Shown here: positions 18,137 to 27,366 of the stretch, piece after piece
Layout of the letters: every line of letters starts with the position of its first letter
Numbering within the stretch: position 1 is the stretch's first letter
NCBI RefSeq assembly: GCF_032917945.1
Contig: NZ_CP136624.1
Location: 4,650,001-4,714,000, forward strand
Reading direction: 5' to 3'
DNA length: 64,000 nt
Origin: Bradyrhizobium sp. sBnM-33
GTDB lineage: Bacteria > Pseudomonadota > Alphaproteobacteria > Rhizobiales > Xanthobacteraceae
Position numbers and translations under genes: made by a program
The notes under the pieces: model-generated
Databases searched by the model: none
What the model was told of the DNA's origin: nothing
What the model saw: the letters and a program-made list of their open reading frames with translations, nothing else

Positions 18137-19147
18137 TCATGGGGCTGCGGCCAGAAATCCGAGCACCAGCTCGTCATATTTCGCCGGCACCTCCAGAAAG
18201 ACCAGGTGTCCGGTGTTGGGTATCACTTCGGCCCGGCCGCGCGCCATTCTGGCGGCGAGCGCCTTGGCCAGCTCGGCGTTCTGTCCCATCTTCGCGCGCA
18301 GCGCCTCCGGCGCATTCGCTTTTCCCGGCGCGTTGTGATCGTCGGCCCCCATCACGAACAGCGTCGGCTGCGTGATCAGCGGGATCTCGTGCACGACCGG
18401 CTCGCGGTAGATCATCTGCCCCGAGCTGACGAACGCGCGCAGCCAGCGCGGATATTCGGCGCTGCCCTTGATGTTGAAGCGCGCATCGATGAAGGGCGTG
18501 ATCTGTTCGGGCGGCAGTTTCAGGGCGTAGTTGGTTTCGAGCTGCTTGCGATATGCGTCCGCTGTGAGTCTATCTTCGTTCTCCAAAATCTTTTCGGTCG
18601 GCGTCGGCGGCACGTAGAGCCGATAATCCTCCAGCCCGATCGGAGCCGTCAGCACCAGATGCGCGATCCGGTCAGGGTAGGCGCGTGCGATCCGTACTCC
18701 AAGCATGCTGCCGAGCGAATGGGCGACGATATCGGCCTTGGCGATTTGCAAGTGATCGAGCAGCGCAACCGTGTTGCGCGCCAGCGTGTCGAAATGCAGC
18801 TCGCCTTGCGGCTTCGACGATTTTCCGAAGCCGATCTGGTCCGGCACGACCACGCGATAGCCGGCATTTCTCAAGGTCTTGATGACCGGCGCCCAGTAGC
18901 TCGACGGGAAATTGCGGCCGTGTAGCAGCACCACGGTGCGTCCGTTCGACTGCGCGGGAGCTATGTCCATATAGGCCATCCGCACCTGCTCGCCGTCATT
19001 GACCAGCGGCAGCAAATGGACCGGGTAGGGATAGGCAAAACCTTCGAGACCAATGCCATAGGGTTCGCGCGTCGCAGGCTCGGCTGCCTGCACGCAGGTA
19101 AGGCTGCCTATGAAAATCGAAAAGCAGATGATGATCGCGCGTTGCAT
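18137..19147 (-). CDS. Exported alpha/beta hydrolase
   Basis: 336 residues. A Sec signal (IIICFSIFIGSLTCVQA) is followed by the hydrolase fold: VVLLHGRNFPSSYW (oxyanion HG), VVVPDQIGFGKSSKP, nucleophile elbow AHSLGSMLG (Ser near residue 144), a GADDH acid region and NTGHLVFLEVP with the catalytic His. A cap insertion lies between. The substrate is unknown; relatives include prolyl-iminopeptidase-like esterases. Probably periplasmic. Confidence 0.9.
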   Translation of the reverse strand: MQRAIIICFSIFIGSLTCVQAAEPATREPYGIGLEGFAYPYPVHLLPLVNDGEQVRMAYMDIAPAQSNGRTVVLLHGRNFPSSYWAPVIKTLRNAGYRVVVPDQIGFGKSSKPQGELHFDTLARNTVALLDHLQIAKADIVAHSLGSMLGVRIARAYPDRIAHLVLTAPIGLEDYRLYVPPTPTEKILENEDRLTADAYRKQLETNYALKLPPEQITPFIDARFNIKGSAEYPRWLRAFVSSGQMIYREPVVHEIPLITQPTLFVMGADDHNAPGKANAPEALRAKMGQNAELAKALAARMARGRAEVIPNTGHLVFLEVPAKYDELVLGFLAAAP

Positions 19148-19280
19148 GGCGGCCTCCGGCAGATGGGAAGCGGCCTTAATGATGCGATGAGGCAGCTTGG
19201 TAAAGCCGGCTCAGCTTCACATTTTGCGGAGATCAGGCCAGCCTCATCCGGGCTTCAGGCCGCGCTGAAATCGCCGCCGA

Positions 19281-19985
19281 TCAGGTAATGCGTTGCTCGT
19301 TCCCAAACAGCGCCGCGAACCGCTTTTCGCCGGTGCGGGTGAAGTTCACGACGCGGCTGCCGGGCGCAGGATCGCGCGCTGCCCAGTTCAATTCGGTGAA
19401 ACGGTTCATCACCGCAGCGCCCAGCGTGCCGGCGAGATGGTGCCGCCGTTCGCTCCAGTCGAGACAGGCCTTGCACACGGGACGGCGCGGGTGGGCGAGC
19501 ATATCCGCATCGATCTGCAGCGCCTCGGCCATGAAGCGCTTGCCTTCGCCGGTGAGTTCGATGGCCTGTTTGGTTTGCCGGACCAGTTTTTGCTTTCGCA
19601 TGCTGTCGAGCATCTGCACGCCGAGATCGCCGGCCAGATGATCGTAGCAGATCCGTGCGCGGCGCAGCGCCGGCTCCTTCGGCCCGGTGCGCACGCGCGT
19701 GTGCCCGGCGCGCTCGGCAAGGCCTGCCAGTCCTTCGAGCACGCCCGCGACATCGGGGCCGGTGAGGCGGTAGTAGCGGTGACGGCCCTGCTTCTCCGGC
19801 TCGATCAGCCCGCCGGCCTCGAGCTTGGAAAGATGCGAACTCGCGGTCTGCGGCGTAATGCCGGCCTGGTGCGCCAGCTCGCTCGCCGTCAGCGCGCGGC
19901 CGTCCATCAGCGCGGTCAGCATGTTGGCGCGGGCGGGATCGCCGACCAGGGAGGCGACCATGGCGATATCAGGACCTGCTTTCAT
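19281..19985 (-). CDS. ArsR-type winged-helix regulator with C-terminal extension
   Basis: 234 residues. Residues 1-95 are an ArsR winged helix: VGDPARANMLTALMDGRALTASELA, recognition helix QTASSHLSKLEAGGL and wing EKQGRHRYYRL. The 130-residue tail (ARICYDHLAGDLGVQML, RPVCKACLDWSERRHHLAGTLG) recurs in longer ArsR-like repressors of this group and includes a CxxC that could bind metal or sense redox state. The hydrolase gene lies 133 bases downstream on the same strand; the regulated genes are not evident. Confidence 0.88.
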   Translation of the reverse strand: MKAGPDIAMVASLVGDPARANMLTALMDGRALTASELAHQAGITPQTASSHLSKLEAGGLIEPEKQGRHRYYRLTGPDVAGVLEGLAGLAERAGHTRVRTGPKEPALRRARICYDHLAGDLGVQMLDSMRKQKLVRQTKQAIELTGEGKRFMAEALQIDADMLAHPRRPVCKACLDWSERRHHLAGTLGAAVMNRFTELNWAARDPAPGSRVVNFTRTGEKRFAALFGNEQRIT

Positions 19986-20037
19986 AGTTCGATGATAGCC
20001 GAAGCATCGACGTGAGGCAAGGCGCTATTCTCACAGC

Positions 20038-20123
20038 CGTCATTGCGAGGAGCGCAAGCGACGAAGCAATCCATTCCTCCGCTTGCGGCGCGATGGATTG
20101 CTTCGCTTGCGCTCGCAATGACG
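20038..20123. repeat. Dispersed palindromic repeat, CGTCATTGCGAG type
   Basis: CGTCATTGCGAGGAGCGCAA...GAAGCAATCCATTC faces GATGGATTGCTTCGCTTGCG CTCGCAATGACG. Another member is at 56889-56967. It occupies the gap between the divergent ArsR-type and NIPSNAP genes. Confidence 0.85.
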
Positions 20124-20147
20124 GAGAAACCATCGGAGTGCCAACTA

Positions 20148-20456
20148 ATGACCGTCACCGTCTTCATCCGCTACCAACTCGACCCGTTCAAGCGCGCCTT
20201 GTTCGAAGAATATTCCAAAAACTGGCTCACCATCATTCCGAAATGCGGCGGCGATCTCCTCGGCTACTGGATGCCGCACGAGGGCACCAACAACATCGCG
20301 TTCGCGCTGATCTCGTTCGACAGCCTCGCGTCTTATGAAAGCTACCGCGCGCGGCTGCGTGCGGACGGCGAAGGCAAGGCCAATTTTGATTTCGCCGAGG
20401 AGAACAAGTTCATCCTCGCGGAGGAGCGGACGTTCCTGCGCAAGGTCGTGGCGTGA
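20148..20456 (+). CDS. NIPSNAP family protein
   Basis: 102 residues from ATG 20148, just right of a palindromic repeat. The whole protein is one ferredoxin-like NIPSNAP domain: [56 protein letters not shown]. Such proteins are small cytoplasmic dimers of unclear function. The next gene starts 68 bases on, so they may share a transcript. Confidence 0.85.
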   Translation: MTVTVFIRYQLDPFKRALFEEYSKNWLTIIPKCGGDLLGYWMPHEGTNNIAFALISFDSLASYESYRARLRADGEGKANFDFAEENKFILAEERTFLRKVVA

Positions 20457-20524
20457 GACGTCTGGCGGAGCAGACGCAGCGTTGCTATGTAGGCGGCGCC
20501 AACAAACCGAGGGGAGCGAAACCC

Positions 20525-21337
20525 ATGCTGACATCTGCTGACAAACGCGCCGCATTCAGGAAGTTGCACGAGAGCGGATGCTTCATCATCCCCAACCCGT
20601 TTGACGTCGGCAGCGCGAAGGCGTTGCAGCATCTCGGCTTCAAGGCGCTGGCGTCCACCAGCGCCGGCTTCGCCTGGACCATAGGCAAGGCCGACAACTG
20701 CGTCACCGTCGACGACGTCTGCACCCATCTCGCCGCGATCTGCGCTGCGGTCGATATTCCCGTCAATGCCGACTTCGAGGATGGCTTTGCGCACGAGCCG
20801 GACAAGGTCGGCGCCAATGTCGCGCGCGCCGTCACGACCGGCGTGGCCGGCCTGTCGATCGAGGATTTTACCGGCGACAACGCAAAGCCGCTGTTCGATC
20901 GCGCGTTGGCGGTTGATCGCATCAAGGCGGCGCGGCAGGCGATCGATGCCGACAATAGCGGCGTGCTGCTCACCGGCCGCTGCGAGGCGTTTCTGCGTGG
21001 GCAGAAGGATTTGAAGCTCGTCATCGACCGGCTCACCGCCTATGCCGAAGCCGGCGCCGATTGCCTCTACGCGCCCGGCATCGCGACGCCGGAAGAGATT
21101 TCGGCGGTCGTGAAGGCGGTGTATCCAAAACCCGTCAATCTCCTGGTCGGGGCGGCCGGCCCGTCGTTGCAGGCGGCCTCCGATCTCGGCGTGCGCCGCA
21201 TCAGCGTCGGCGCTTCGCTGGCGCGGATGGCCTGGGCCGGCTTCATGAAGGCGTCAAAGGAGATGGTAGAGAAGGGCACCTTCGGCGAATTCGCCAACGG
21301 CTACTCGGGCGGCGAGCTCAACAAGATGTTCAGTTAG
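20525..21337 (+). CDS. Isocitrate lyase/PEP mutase superfamily protein
   Basis: 270 residues from ATG 20525, with GGGGAG upstream. TIM-barrel features: FIIPNPFDVGSAKALQHLGF, STSAGFAW, NADFEDGF (metal-binding Asp/Glu cluster near residue 85), GLSIEDFTGD, LTGRCEAF, and GADCLYAPGI. The KKCG-like loop of true isocitrate lyase is absent, which fits the shorter 2,3-dimethylmalate lyase/carboxyphosphonoenolpyruvate mutase-like branch that makes or breaks C-C or C-P bonds next to a carboxylate. Exact substrate unknown. A terminator follows. Confidence 0.9.
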   Translation: MLTSADKRAAFRKLHESGCFIIPNPFDVGSAKALQHLGFKALASTSAGFAWTIGKADNCVTVDDVCTHLAAICAAVDIPVNADFEDGFAHEPDKVGANVARAVTTGVAGLSIEDFTGDNAKPLFDRALAVDRIKAARQAIDADNSGVLLTGRCEAFLRGQKDLKLVIDRLTAYAEAGADCLYAPGIATPEEISAVVKAVYPKPVNLLVGAAGPSLQAASDLGVRRISVGASLARMAWAGFMKASKEMVEKGTFGEFANGYSGGELNKMFS

Positions 21338-21355
21338 CAAGCAAGGCGCAAAAGA

Positions 21356-21384
21356 AAAGCAGCGGGCGTTAAACCCGCTGCTTT
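21356..21384. terminator. Hairpin terminator
   Basis: AAAGCAGCGGG CGTTAAA CCCGCTGCTTT: 11-base stem, A run before and T run after, between the convergent PEP mutase-like and membrane-protein genes; works in both directions. Confidence 0.88.
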
Positions 21385-21401
21385 GTTAGCGTGTGTCCAC
21401 T

Positions 21402-21812
21402 CTACTGCTTGGCGCGGTCGACCTCCGTGCCAGTCGGGTTTTGTGACGGCGGCGTCGGGCGATTGGTCGCGGCGCCGGTGGTCGTTCCCGGTTCGGTATT
21501 CGCGCGCGGCGTTACGTCACGCATTCCCGGAGGTGCCGACGGATTGGCCGGCTGCGTCTGCGCGCTCTGGTTGGTCGACGAGGTACCGGCCTGCTGCACG
21601 GTGGTGTTGTTCAGGCCATAGAACAGCGCGCCGAGTACGAGCGCGATGGCAACGGCGAACATCGCGACCTTGCCTCCACTGGGCGGACCTTCGGACAGCG
21701 CGGGATCGGGCTGCAGCTCATTGTCGAGACTATTAAGGCGGGCCTGACGGCGGACTTCTTCATCGCTCAGGCCGGCGCGGTACGGATCGTTCGGATCGGG
21801 TTGGTATGCCAT
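21402..21812 (-). CDS. Single-span membrane protein, hypothetical
   Basis: 136 residues. A 47-residue acidic cytoplasmic part (DPNDPYRAGLSDEEVRRQARL) is followed by one transmembrane helix at about 49-68 (VAMFAVAIALVLGALFYGL) and a low-complexity Thr/Asn/Pro/Gln-rich periplasmic tail. No catalytic motif. It ends 18 bases from the terminator it shares. Confidence 0.75.
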   Translation of the reverse strand: MAYQPDPNDPYRAGLSDEEVRRQARLNSLDNELQPDPALSEGPPSGGKVAMFAVAIALVLGALFYGLNNTTVQQAGTSSTNQSAQTQPANPSAPPGMRDVTPRANTEPGTTTGAATNRPTPPSQNPTGTEVDRAKQ

Positions 21813-21953
21813 GAATGGGTTCCTCCGTTAGCATCCCGAAGTCAAGCATGAGGACAATGGCCGGCGTGCGCGGATGTTCCGCGCCAACGTTGCAACCCCC
21901 GTAATGTTGGAACCCGCGATTTCCTCAGGGCGGTCCGCGTTGACGGCGGCGTT

Positions 21954-22108
21954 CCCCGGATGCCGCGCAGCGCCATAAGCGCGTTTACACGCGCCTTCGA
22001 CGCGCTATGGCGGTGCGCTGCTGATCGGGGGTCCAGTGCATCGAGGAAGCATGGGCCCCGGCTCTGCGGCGCACCGCTGAAGAAGCTCTGCACCCCGTCC
22101 CGGACACG
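21954..22108. repeat. Degenerate palindromic repeat of the CCGGACGC...GTCCGGGACAC type
   Basis: The stretch contains GGTGCGCTGCTGATCGGGGG...GGGCCCCGGCTCTGCGGCGCACCGC and ends CCCGTCCCGGACACG. The GGGGCC...CCCGGTTCTGC/GTCCGGGACACG pieces recur at 34535-34656. It fills most of a 297-base gap. Confidence 0.6.
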
Positions 22109-22109
22109 A

Positions 22110-23360
22110 TCATTTACGCCGCGCTTTCGCGACTTCCGCCGCCGTCACCAGCGGCGCGGCATTGCCCCAGGCATTGCGGATATAGTTGGTCACGTCGGCG
22201 ACCTCCTGGTCGGTCCACTTTGCATAACCAGGCATCGATCCCTTGTTGGGCGCGCGTGGCGTCGTCACGGTCTCGGCGCCGTCGAGAATGATGCGCAGCG
22301 CAGAGGAGGCATCGGCCGATTGCAAATTGGCATTGCCGGGCAGCGGCGGATAAATCCGCGGCGCACCCGATCCGTCCGTTTCGTGGCAGGCGATGCAGGC
22401 GCCGGTGTAGAGCCTTTCGCCTGCGGCCATTTGCGAAGGCGAGGGCGGGGTGACCTTCGGTTCCGGTGCACCCGCCGGCAGGTCTTTCAAATAAACCGCG
22501 ATGGCGCGAACATCCGCATCGCTCATCTTCGAGGTGGAATTGACCACGACCTCCGACATCAACTGGCCGGCGTGGCTTTTGGCGTTGCGGCCGCTCTGCA
22601 GATATTCGGCGATTTCTTCCACGCTCCAGGATTTCAGGCCGCTGCGCTCGGCGGCGTCGAGGCGCGGCGCGAACATGCCCGCGACGCGCCCGCCGCCATA
22701 AGTCTGGCCGCGCTTGTCCGCGCCGAGAAAGTTCTTCGGCGTATGGCAGGCGCCGCAATGGGCGACGCCCTCGACCAGATAGCGGCCGCGATTCCATTCC
22801 GCGCTCTTGGCCTGGTCCGGCATCAGGATGCCGGGCTTGAAGAACAGCCAGTTCCAGCCGCGCATGACGAAGCGGTAATTGAATGGCCAGCGCAGCTCCG
22901 GCTCACGCGGTGCGTTTTTGACCGGCGTCAGCGTCGCCAGATAGGCGCGGATCGCAAGAATGTCCTGCCGCGTCAGCTTCGTAAAATTCGGATAGGGGAA
23001 GGCCGGGTAATAACGCGAGCCGTCCCGCGCCACGCCGAAGCGGAGCGCGCGGTAGAAATCGTCATCGCTCCACGCGCCGAGCCCGGTTTCGCGATCCGGC
23101 GTCAGGTTGGGCGCGTAGATGCCGCCGAACTGGGTATCGATCCGCTTGCCGCCGGCGAACGGCTTTGCGGGATCGGCGGTGTGGCAGCTTGCGCAGTCGC
23201 CGGCTTCGGTCAGCGCCTTGCCGCGCGCGATGTCCTCAGGCGCCGGCTCGGGCCTTCGTTGCTCGCTGGACTGGGCATGTCCTTCGCCAACAGCGAACGC
23301 AGTGCACAAAAGCACGCCGGCAAGAATCGTCCGCATGATCCGGCGTAGTCCCTGCACCAT
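22110..23360 (-). CDS. Triheme cytochrome c, exported
   Basis: 416 residues from ATG 23360, preceded by GGGAGG; the ORF extension to 23474 is rejected. A Sec signal covers residues 1-30. Three heme-binding CxxCH sites are seen: DCASCHTADP, HCGACHTPKN and CIACHETDG, with matching Met-containing axial-ligand regions (for example GSMPGYAKW). This layout is that of the membrane-associated triheme subunit of FAD- or PQQ-dependent alcohol/gluconate dehydrogenases, which passes electrons to ubiquinone or an oxidase. No dehydrogenase subunit is adjacent, so the partner is unknown. Confidence 0.92.
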   Translation of the reverse strand: MVQGLRRIMRTILAGVLLCTAFAVGEGHAQSSEQRRPEPAPEDIARGKALTEAGDCASCHTADPAKPFAGGKRIDTQFGGIYAPNLTPDRETGLGAWSDDDFYRALRFGVARDGSRYYPAFPYPNFTKLTRQDILAIRAYLATLTPVKNAPREPELRWPFNYRFVMRGWNWLFFKPGILMPDQAKSAEWNRGRYLVEGVAHCGACHTPKNFLGADKRGQTYGGGRVAGMFAPRLDAAERSGLKSWSVEEIAEYLQSGRNAKSHAGQLMSEVVVNSTSKMSDADVRAIAVYLKDLPAGAPEPKVTPPSPSQMAAGERLYTGACIACHETDGSGAPRIYPPLPGNANLQSADASSALRIILDGAETVTTPRAPNKGSMPGYAKWTDQEVADVTNYIRNAWGNAAPLVTAAEVAKARRK

Positions 23361-23624
23361 CTGGCCTCCCAAGGCGTTATAGCGCGAAAGCGGATCGAGA
23401 GGGGGCGTCATGCCGTTTCGCGCCGAGGCTTCCGGACGACACAAACCGAAAAGGGCTGCCGCTCTTCCCGGCACGAAGTTGCGATTTTTGAAGGCACGGC
23501 TCAGAAGGCGAGATTAATGGTGCGCCCGCGGAAAAATTCGACATAGACTGGTTCTAATGAGTTCAGATGACTAGCTAAAAAAGCAGTCGTCGCGATCAAG
23601 GCTAAGGCCAAAGAGGGCTGCTGC

Positions 23625-26600
23625 ATGGGAATCAACCAGGGTCCGATCAGTCTCGATCAGAAGTACACGCAAGGCTCCGGCCACATCTTCCTGACCGGCA
23701 TCCAGGCGCTGGTCCGCCTGCCGATGGCGCAAATCCGCCGCGACCGCGCCGCGGGACTGAACACCGCTGGCTTCATTTCCGGCTACCGCGGCTCACCGCT
23801 CGGCGGCTATGACCAGCAACTCTTCGCCGCCCGCAAGCACCTCGAACAATACAACATCAAGTTTCAGCCTGGCGTGAACGAGGACCTCGCCGCCACCGCG
23901 ATCTGGGGTTCGCAGCAGCTCAACCTTTCGCCCGGCGCCAAATATGATGGCGTGGTCGGCATCTGGTACGGCAAGGGCCCCGGCGTCGACCGCTGCGGCG
24001 ACGTGTTCCGGCACGGCAACACGGCCGGCTCGGCGAAGCACGGCGGGGTGCTCTGTCTCGCCGGCGACGATCACGGTGCGAAGTCCTCGACCGTGCCGCA
24101 TCAGTCGGACCACGCCTTCATCTCGGCGCTGATGCCTTACCTCTATCCTTCCAGCATCCATGAAATGATCGAGATGGGCCTGCTGGGCATCGCAATGTCG
24201 CGCTATTCCGGCTGCTGGGTCGGCATGAAGGTGATCACCGAGACGGTAGAGACTACCGCCGAGATCGATCTTACCGACGAGATGACGCCGTTCGCGATCC
24301 CGACCGATTTCGAGATGCCGCCGGGCGGCCTCAATCTGCGCTGGCCCGACGATCGCTATGCGCAGGACCTGCGCCTGCAGGACTACAAGGGCTATGCGGC
24401 GATCGCCTTCGCCCGCGCCAACAAGATCAACCGCATCACCATGGATTCGCCGAATGCCCGTTACGGCATCATGGCGTCCGGCAAGAGCTACGAGGACATC
24501 CGTCAGGCGCTGCGCGAACTCGGCATCACCGAAGAGGTCGCGGCCAAGATCGGGCTCCGTCTCTACAAGATCGGGATGCCCTGGCCGCTGGAGCCGGAAG
24601 GCGTGCGCAATTTCGCCGTCGGCCTCGAGGAAATCTTCATCGTCGAAGAGCGCCGCGAGATCGTCGAGAATCAGGTCAAGCAGGAGCTGTTCAACTGGCG
24701 CGACGACGTCCGGCCGCGCATCGTCGGCAAGATGGACGACCACGACAAACGGTTTCTCACCTTCGCCGCTGAACTTTCTGTCGCCTCACTGGCGAGCTCA
24801 CTGACCGAGCGGCTGCTTCGACTTAATCTCAATCCTGAAATCGCAGCGATGCTGCGCGCCAAGGCCGACTGGTTCAACGGCCGTCAGGCGACCCAGATGC
24901 AGGCGGTCGCCCCGATCACCCGCACGCCGTATTTCTGCTCGGGCTGCCCCCACAACACCTCGACCAAGGTGCCGGAAGGCAGCCGCGCCTTCGCCGGCAT
25001 CGGCTGTCACTTCATGGCGCTGTGGATGGATCGCTCGACCGAGACCTACACCCATATGGGAGGCGAGGGCGTGCCGTGGGTCGGCGTCGCTCCCTTCACC
25101 AAGGAAGAGCACGTGTTCGCCAATCTCGGCGACGGCACCTACTTCCACTCCGGCAGCCTCGCGATCCGCCAGGCGATCGCCTCCGGCGCCAACATCACCT
25201 ACAAGATCCTCTATAACGACGCGACCGCGATGACCGGCGGCCAGCATGTCGACGGCGAATTGTCGCCGCAGCAGATCACCTTCCAGCTCCACTCGGAGGG
25301 CATCCGCAACATCTATCTGGTCTCGGAAAATCCTGACGCCTATCCGGCGTCCGAGATCGCGCCCGGCGTCAAGACGGCGCATCGCGACGAACTCGACGCT
25401 GTCCAGAGGACCTGCCGCACGCTGAAGGGCACCTCGGCGATCGTCTTCGTGCAGACCTGCGCCGCCGAAAAGCGCCGCAGACGCAAGCGCGGCCTGATGG
25501 AAGACCCGGCGCGCCGCGTCATGATCAATCCGGCGGTGTGCGAGGGCTGCGGCGATTGCTCGGTGCAGTCGAACTGCATTTCGGTCGAGCCGCTAGAGAC
25601 CGAGATGGGGCGCAAGCGCACCATCAACCAGTCGACCTGCAACAAGGACTATTCGTGTCTCAAGGGCTTTTGCCCGTCCTTCGTCACCATCGACGGCGGC
25701 AAGCCGCGCCGCCGCGCGCCGGCCAGCCTTGATGGTACAGGTCTTGGCGACATCGGCGATCTACCGGAGCCCACGTCACAGCCCTCGCTGGAGCGGCCGT
25801 ATAACATCGCAGTCGGCGGCGTCGGCGGCACCGGCGTCTTGACCATCGGCGCGCTGCTCGGCATGGCCGCGCATATCGAAGGCAAGGCCAGCATGATCCT
25901 CGACATGTCCGGTCTCGCGCAGAAGGGCGGCGCGGTGCTGAGTCATGTCCGACTCTCGGAGCACACCGCCGACGTCACCTGTTCGCGCATCGTCACCGGC
26001 ACCGCCGATCTGGTGATGGCCGCCGACGAGGTGGTGGCGGCCGCCAAGGACACCATCACGCTTTGCGAAGCCAGCCGCACCGTCGGCGTGATCAATACGC
26101 ACGTGATTCCGACCGCCGACTTCATCCTCAACCGCGACTTCAACTTCCAGAGCCGCAAGGTCAACCACGTGCTGGAGACCGAGCTGCGCAAGGACTCTTC
26201 TTTCTACGACTTCACCAAGCCCGCCGAGGCTCTCCTCGGTGACTCCATCGCCACCAACATCATGATGCTGGGCTACGCCTATCAGAAGGGGCTGCTGCCG
26301 CTGTCGGCGAAGGCGATTCTGCAGGCGATCGAGGTCAACGGCGTCTCGATCAAGATGAACACGCAGGCCTTCCAGCTCGGCCGTCTCGCCGCCGCCGATC
26401 CGGCGCGGATCGAGGCCATGATGAAGGGCCAGGACGAGCCGGTGGTCGCGAAGACGCTGGAGGCGATGACGCTCGACGAGATCATCGCCCATCGCAGCGC
26501 CTTCTTGACCGATTATCAAAATGCCGCGCTCGCCGAGCGCTATCGGGCTCTCGTGAAGCGCGTGCGCGATGCGGCGATCGACGGCGGTTATGGCGAGGCC

Positions 26601-27131
26601 TTGCCGCGCGCAGTTGCGATCAACTACGCAAAGCTGCTCGCCTACAAGGACGAGTACGAAGTCGCACGGCTGTTCACCGATGGCCGCTTCGAAAAGCAGC
26701 TCCGCGACCAGTTCGAAGGCGACTTCAAGTTCAACTTCAACCTGGCGCCGCCGATCCTCGGCGGAGGGCTCGACGCGCTCGGCCGGCCGAAGAAGCGCGC
26801 CTTCGGCGCGTGGATGATGCCAGTGTTCCGAACATTGACAAGGCTGCGCTTCCTCCGCGGCACGCCGTTCGACATTTTTGGCTACAGCGCCGACCGCAAG
26901 CTCGAACGCGACCTGATTGTGGCTTACGAGAAGGACGTCGCCACCGTGCTCGGCGCGCTGTCGCCGATCACGCACGACACTGCCGTCGAACTCCTGTCCT
27001 TGCCCGACCGCATCCGCGGTTACGGTCCAATCAAGGAAAAGGCGGTCGCGGACGCCAATGCGCGCCACGCGCAACTCACCGCCGATCTCGCCAACCCGCC
27101 GCCGGCACCGCGCCAGTTGGCGGCGGAATGA
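23625..27131 (+). CDS. Indolepyruvate ferredoxin oxidoreductase family protein (fused)
   Basis: 1168 residues. The enzyme family decarboxylates 2-oxo acids (indolepyruvate, phenylpyruvate and similar) to acyl-CoA with TPP and passes electrons to ferredoxin. Order: N-terminal pyrimidine-binding region (GFISGYRGSPLGGYD), TPP-binding half (SGCPHNTSTKVPEGS, GIGCHFMALWMD, GEGVPWVG, GDGTYFHSG), a 4Fe-4S zone near residue 638 (CEGCGDCSVQSNC and CNKDYSCLKGFCP), then the gamma domain from about 725 (GGVGGTGVLTIGALLG) and a C-terminal DUF6537-like part. It is the aerobic long fused form, cytoplasmic and monocistronic here. Confidence 0.93.
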   Translation: MGINQGPISLDQKYTQGSGHIFLTGIQALVRLPMAQIRRDRAAGLNTAGFISGYRGSPLGGYDQQLFAARKHLEQYNIKFQPGVNEDLAATAIWGSQQLNLSPGAKYDGVVGIWYGKGPGVDRCGDVFRHGNTAGSAKHGGVLCLAGDDHGAKSSTVPHQSDHAFISALMPYLYPSSIHEMIEMGLLGIAMSRYSGCWVGMKVITETVETTAEIDLTDEMTPFAIPTDFEMPPGGLNLRWPDDRYAQDLRLQDYKGYAAIAFARANKINRITMDSPNARYGIMASGKSYEDIRQALRELGITEEVAAKIGLRLYKIGMPWPLEPEGVRNFAVGLEEIFIVEERREIVENQVKQELFNWRDDVRPRIVGKMDDHDKRFLTFAAELSVASLASSLTERLLRLNLNPEIAAMLRAKADWFNGRQATQMQAVAPITRTPYFCSGCPHNTSTKVPEGSRAFAGIGCHFMALWMDRSTETYTHMGGEGVPWVGVAPFTKEEHVFANLGDGTYFHSGSLAIRQAIASGANITYKILYNDATAMTGGQHVDGELSPQQITFQLHSEGIRNIYLVSENPDAYPASEIAPGVKTAHRDELDAVQRTCRTLKGTSAIVFVQTCAAEKRRRRKRGLMEDPARRVMINPAVCEGCGDCSVQSNCISVEPLETEMGRKRTINQSTCNKDYSCLKGFCPSFVTIDGGKPRRRAPASLDGTGLGDIGDLPEPTSQPSLERPYNIAVGGVGGTGVLTIGALLGMAAHIEGKASMILDMSGLAQKGGAVLSHVRLSEHTADVTCSRIVTGTADLVMAADEVVAAAKDTITLCEASRTVGVINTHVIPTADFILNRDFNFQSRKVNHVLETELRKDSSFYDFTKPAEALLGDSIATNIMMLGYAYQKGLLPLSAKAILQAIEVNGVSIKMNTQAFQLGRLAAADPARIEAMMKGQDEPVVAKTLEAMTLDEIIAHRSAFLTDYQNAALAERYRALVKRVRDAAIDGGYGEALPRAVAINYAKLLAYKDEYEVARLFTDGRFEKQLRDQFEGDFKFNFNLAPPILGGGLDALGRPKKRAFGAWMMPVFRTLTRLRFLRGTPFDIFGYSADRKLERDLIVAYEKDVATVLGALSPITHDTAVELLSLPDRIRGYGPIKEKAVADANARHAQLTADLANPPPAPRQLAAE

Positions 27132-27135
27132 TCGC

Positions 27136-27220
27136 GTAGGGTGGGCAAAGGCGCTCGCGCCGTGCCCACCATCTATACTCCGCTCGTGATGGTGGGCACG
27201 CTTCGCTTTGCACACCCTAC
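27136..27220. repeat. Dispersed palindromic repeat, GTAGGGTGGGCAAAG type
   Basis: GTAGGGTGGGCAAAGGCGCT and CTTTGCACACCCTAC arms with inner GTGCCCACCA/TGGTGGGCAC, five bases after the oxidoreductase stop codon. Confidence 0.8.
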
Positions 27221-27366
27221 GAACGCTGCGTTCCGGGGACGAGCGGCCGGACGAATTGCCCGATTGAATCAACGCCTTGTTTCCAGAGCTTCGATGGGGT
27301 GTAGTCGCCATCAGCTTGTCACTGCGTTGACGCATTGCCTGCTTCGCACCAGCAACGGGTTAGCAG

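Noticed and set aside
25776..27335. 519-codon minus-strand frame opposite the ferredoxin oxidoreductase
   Set aside because: Mirror of the gamma-domain coding region; composition typical of antisense frames.
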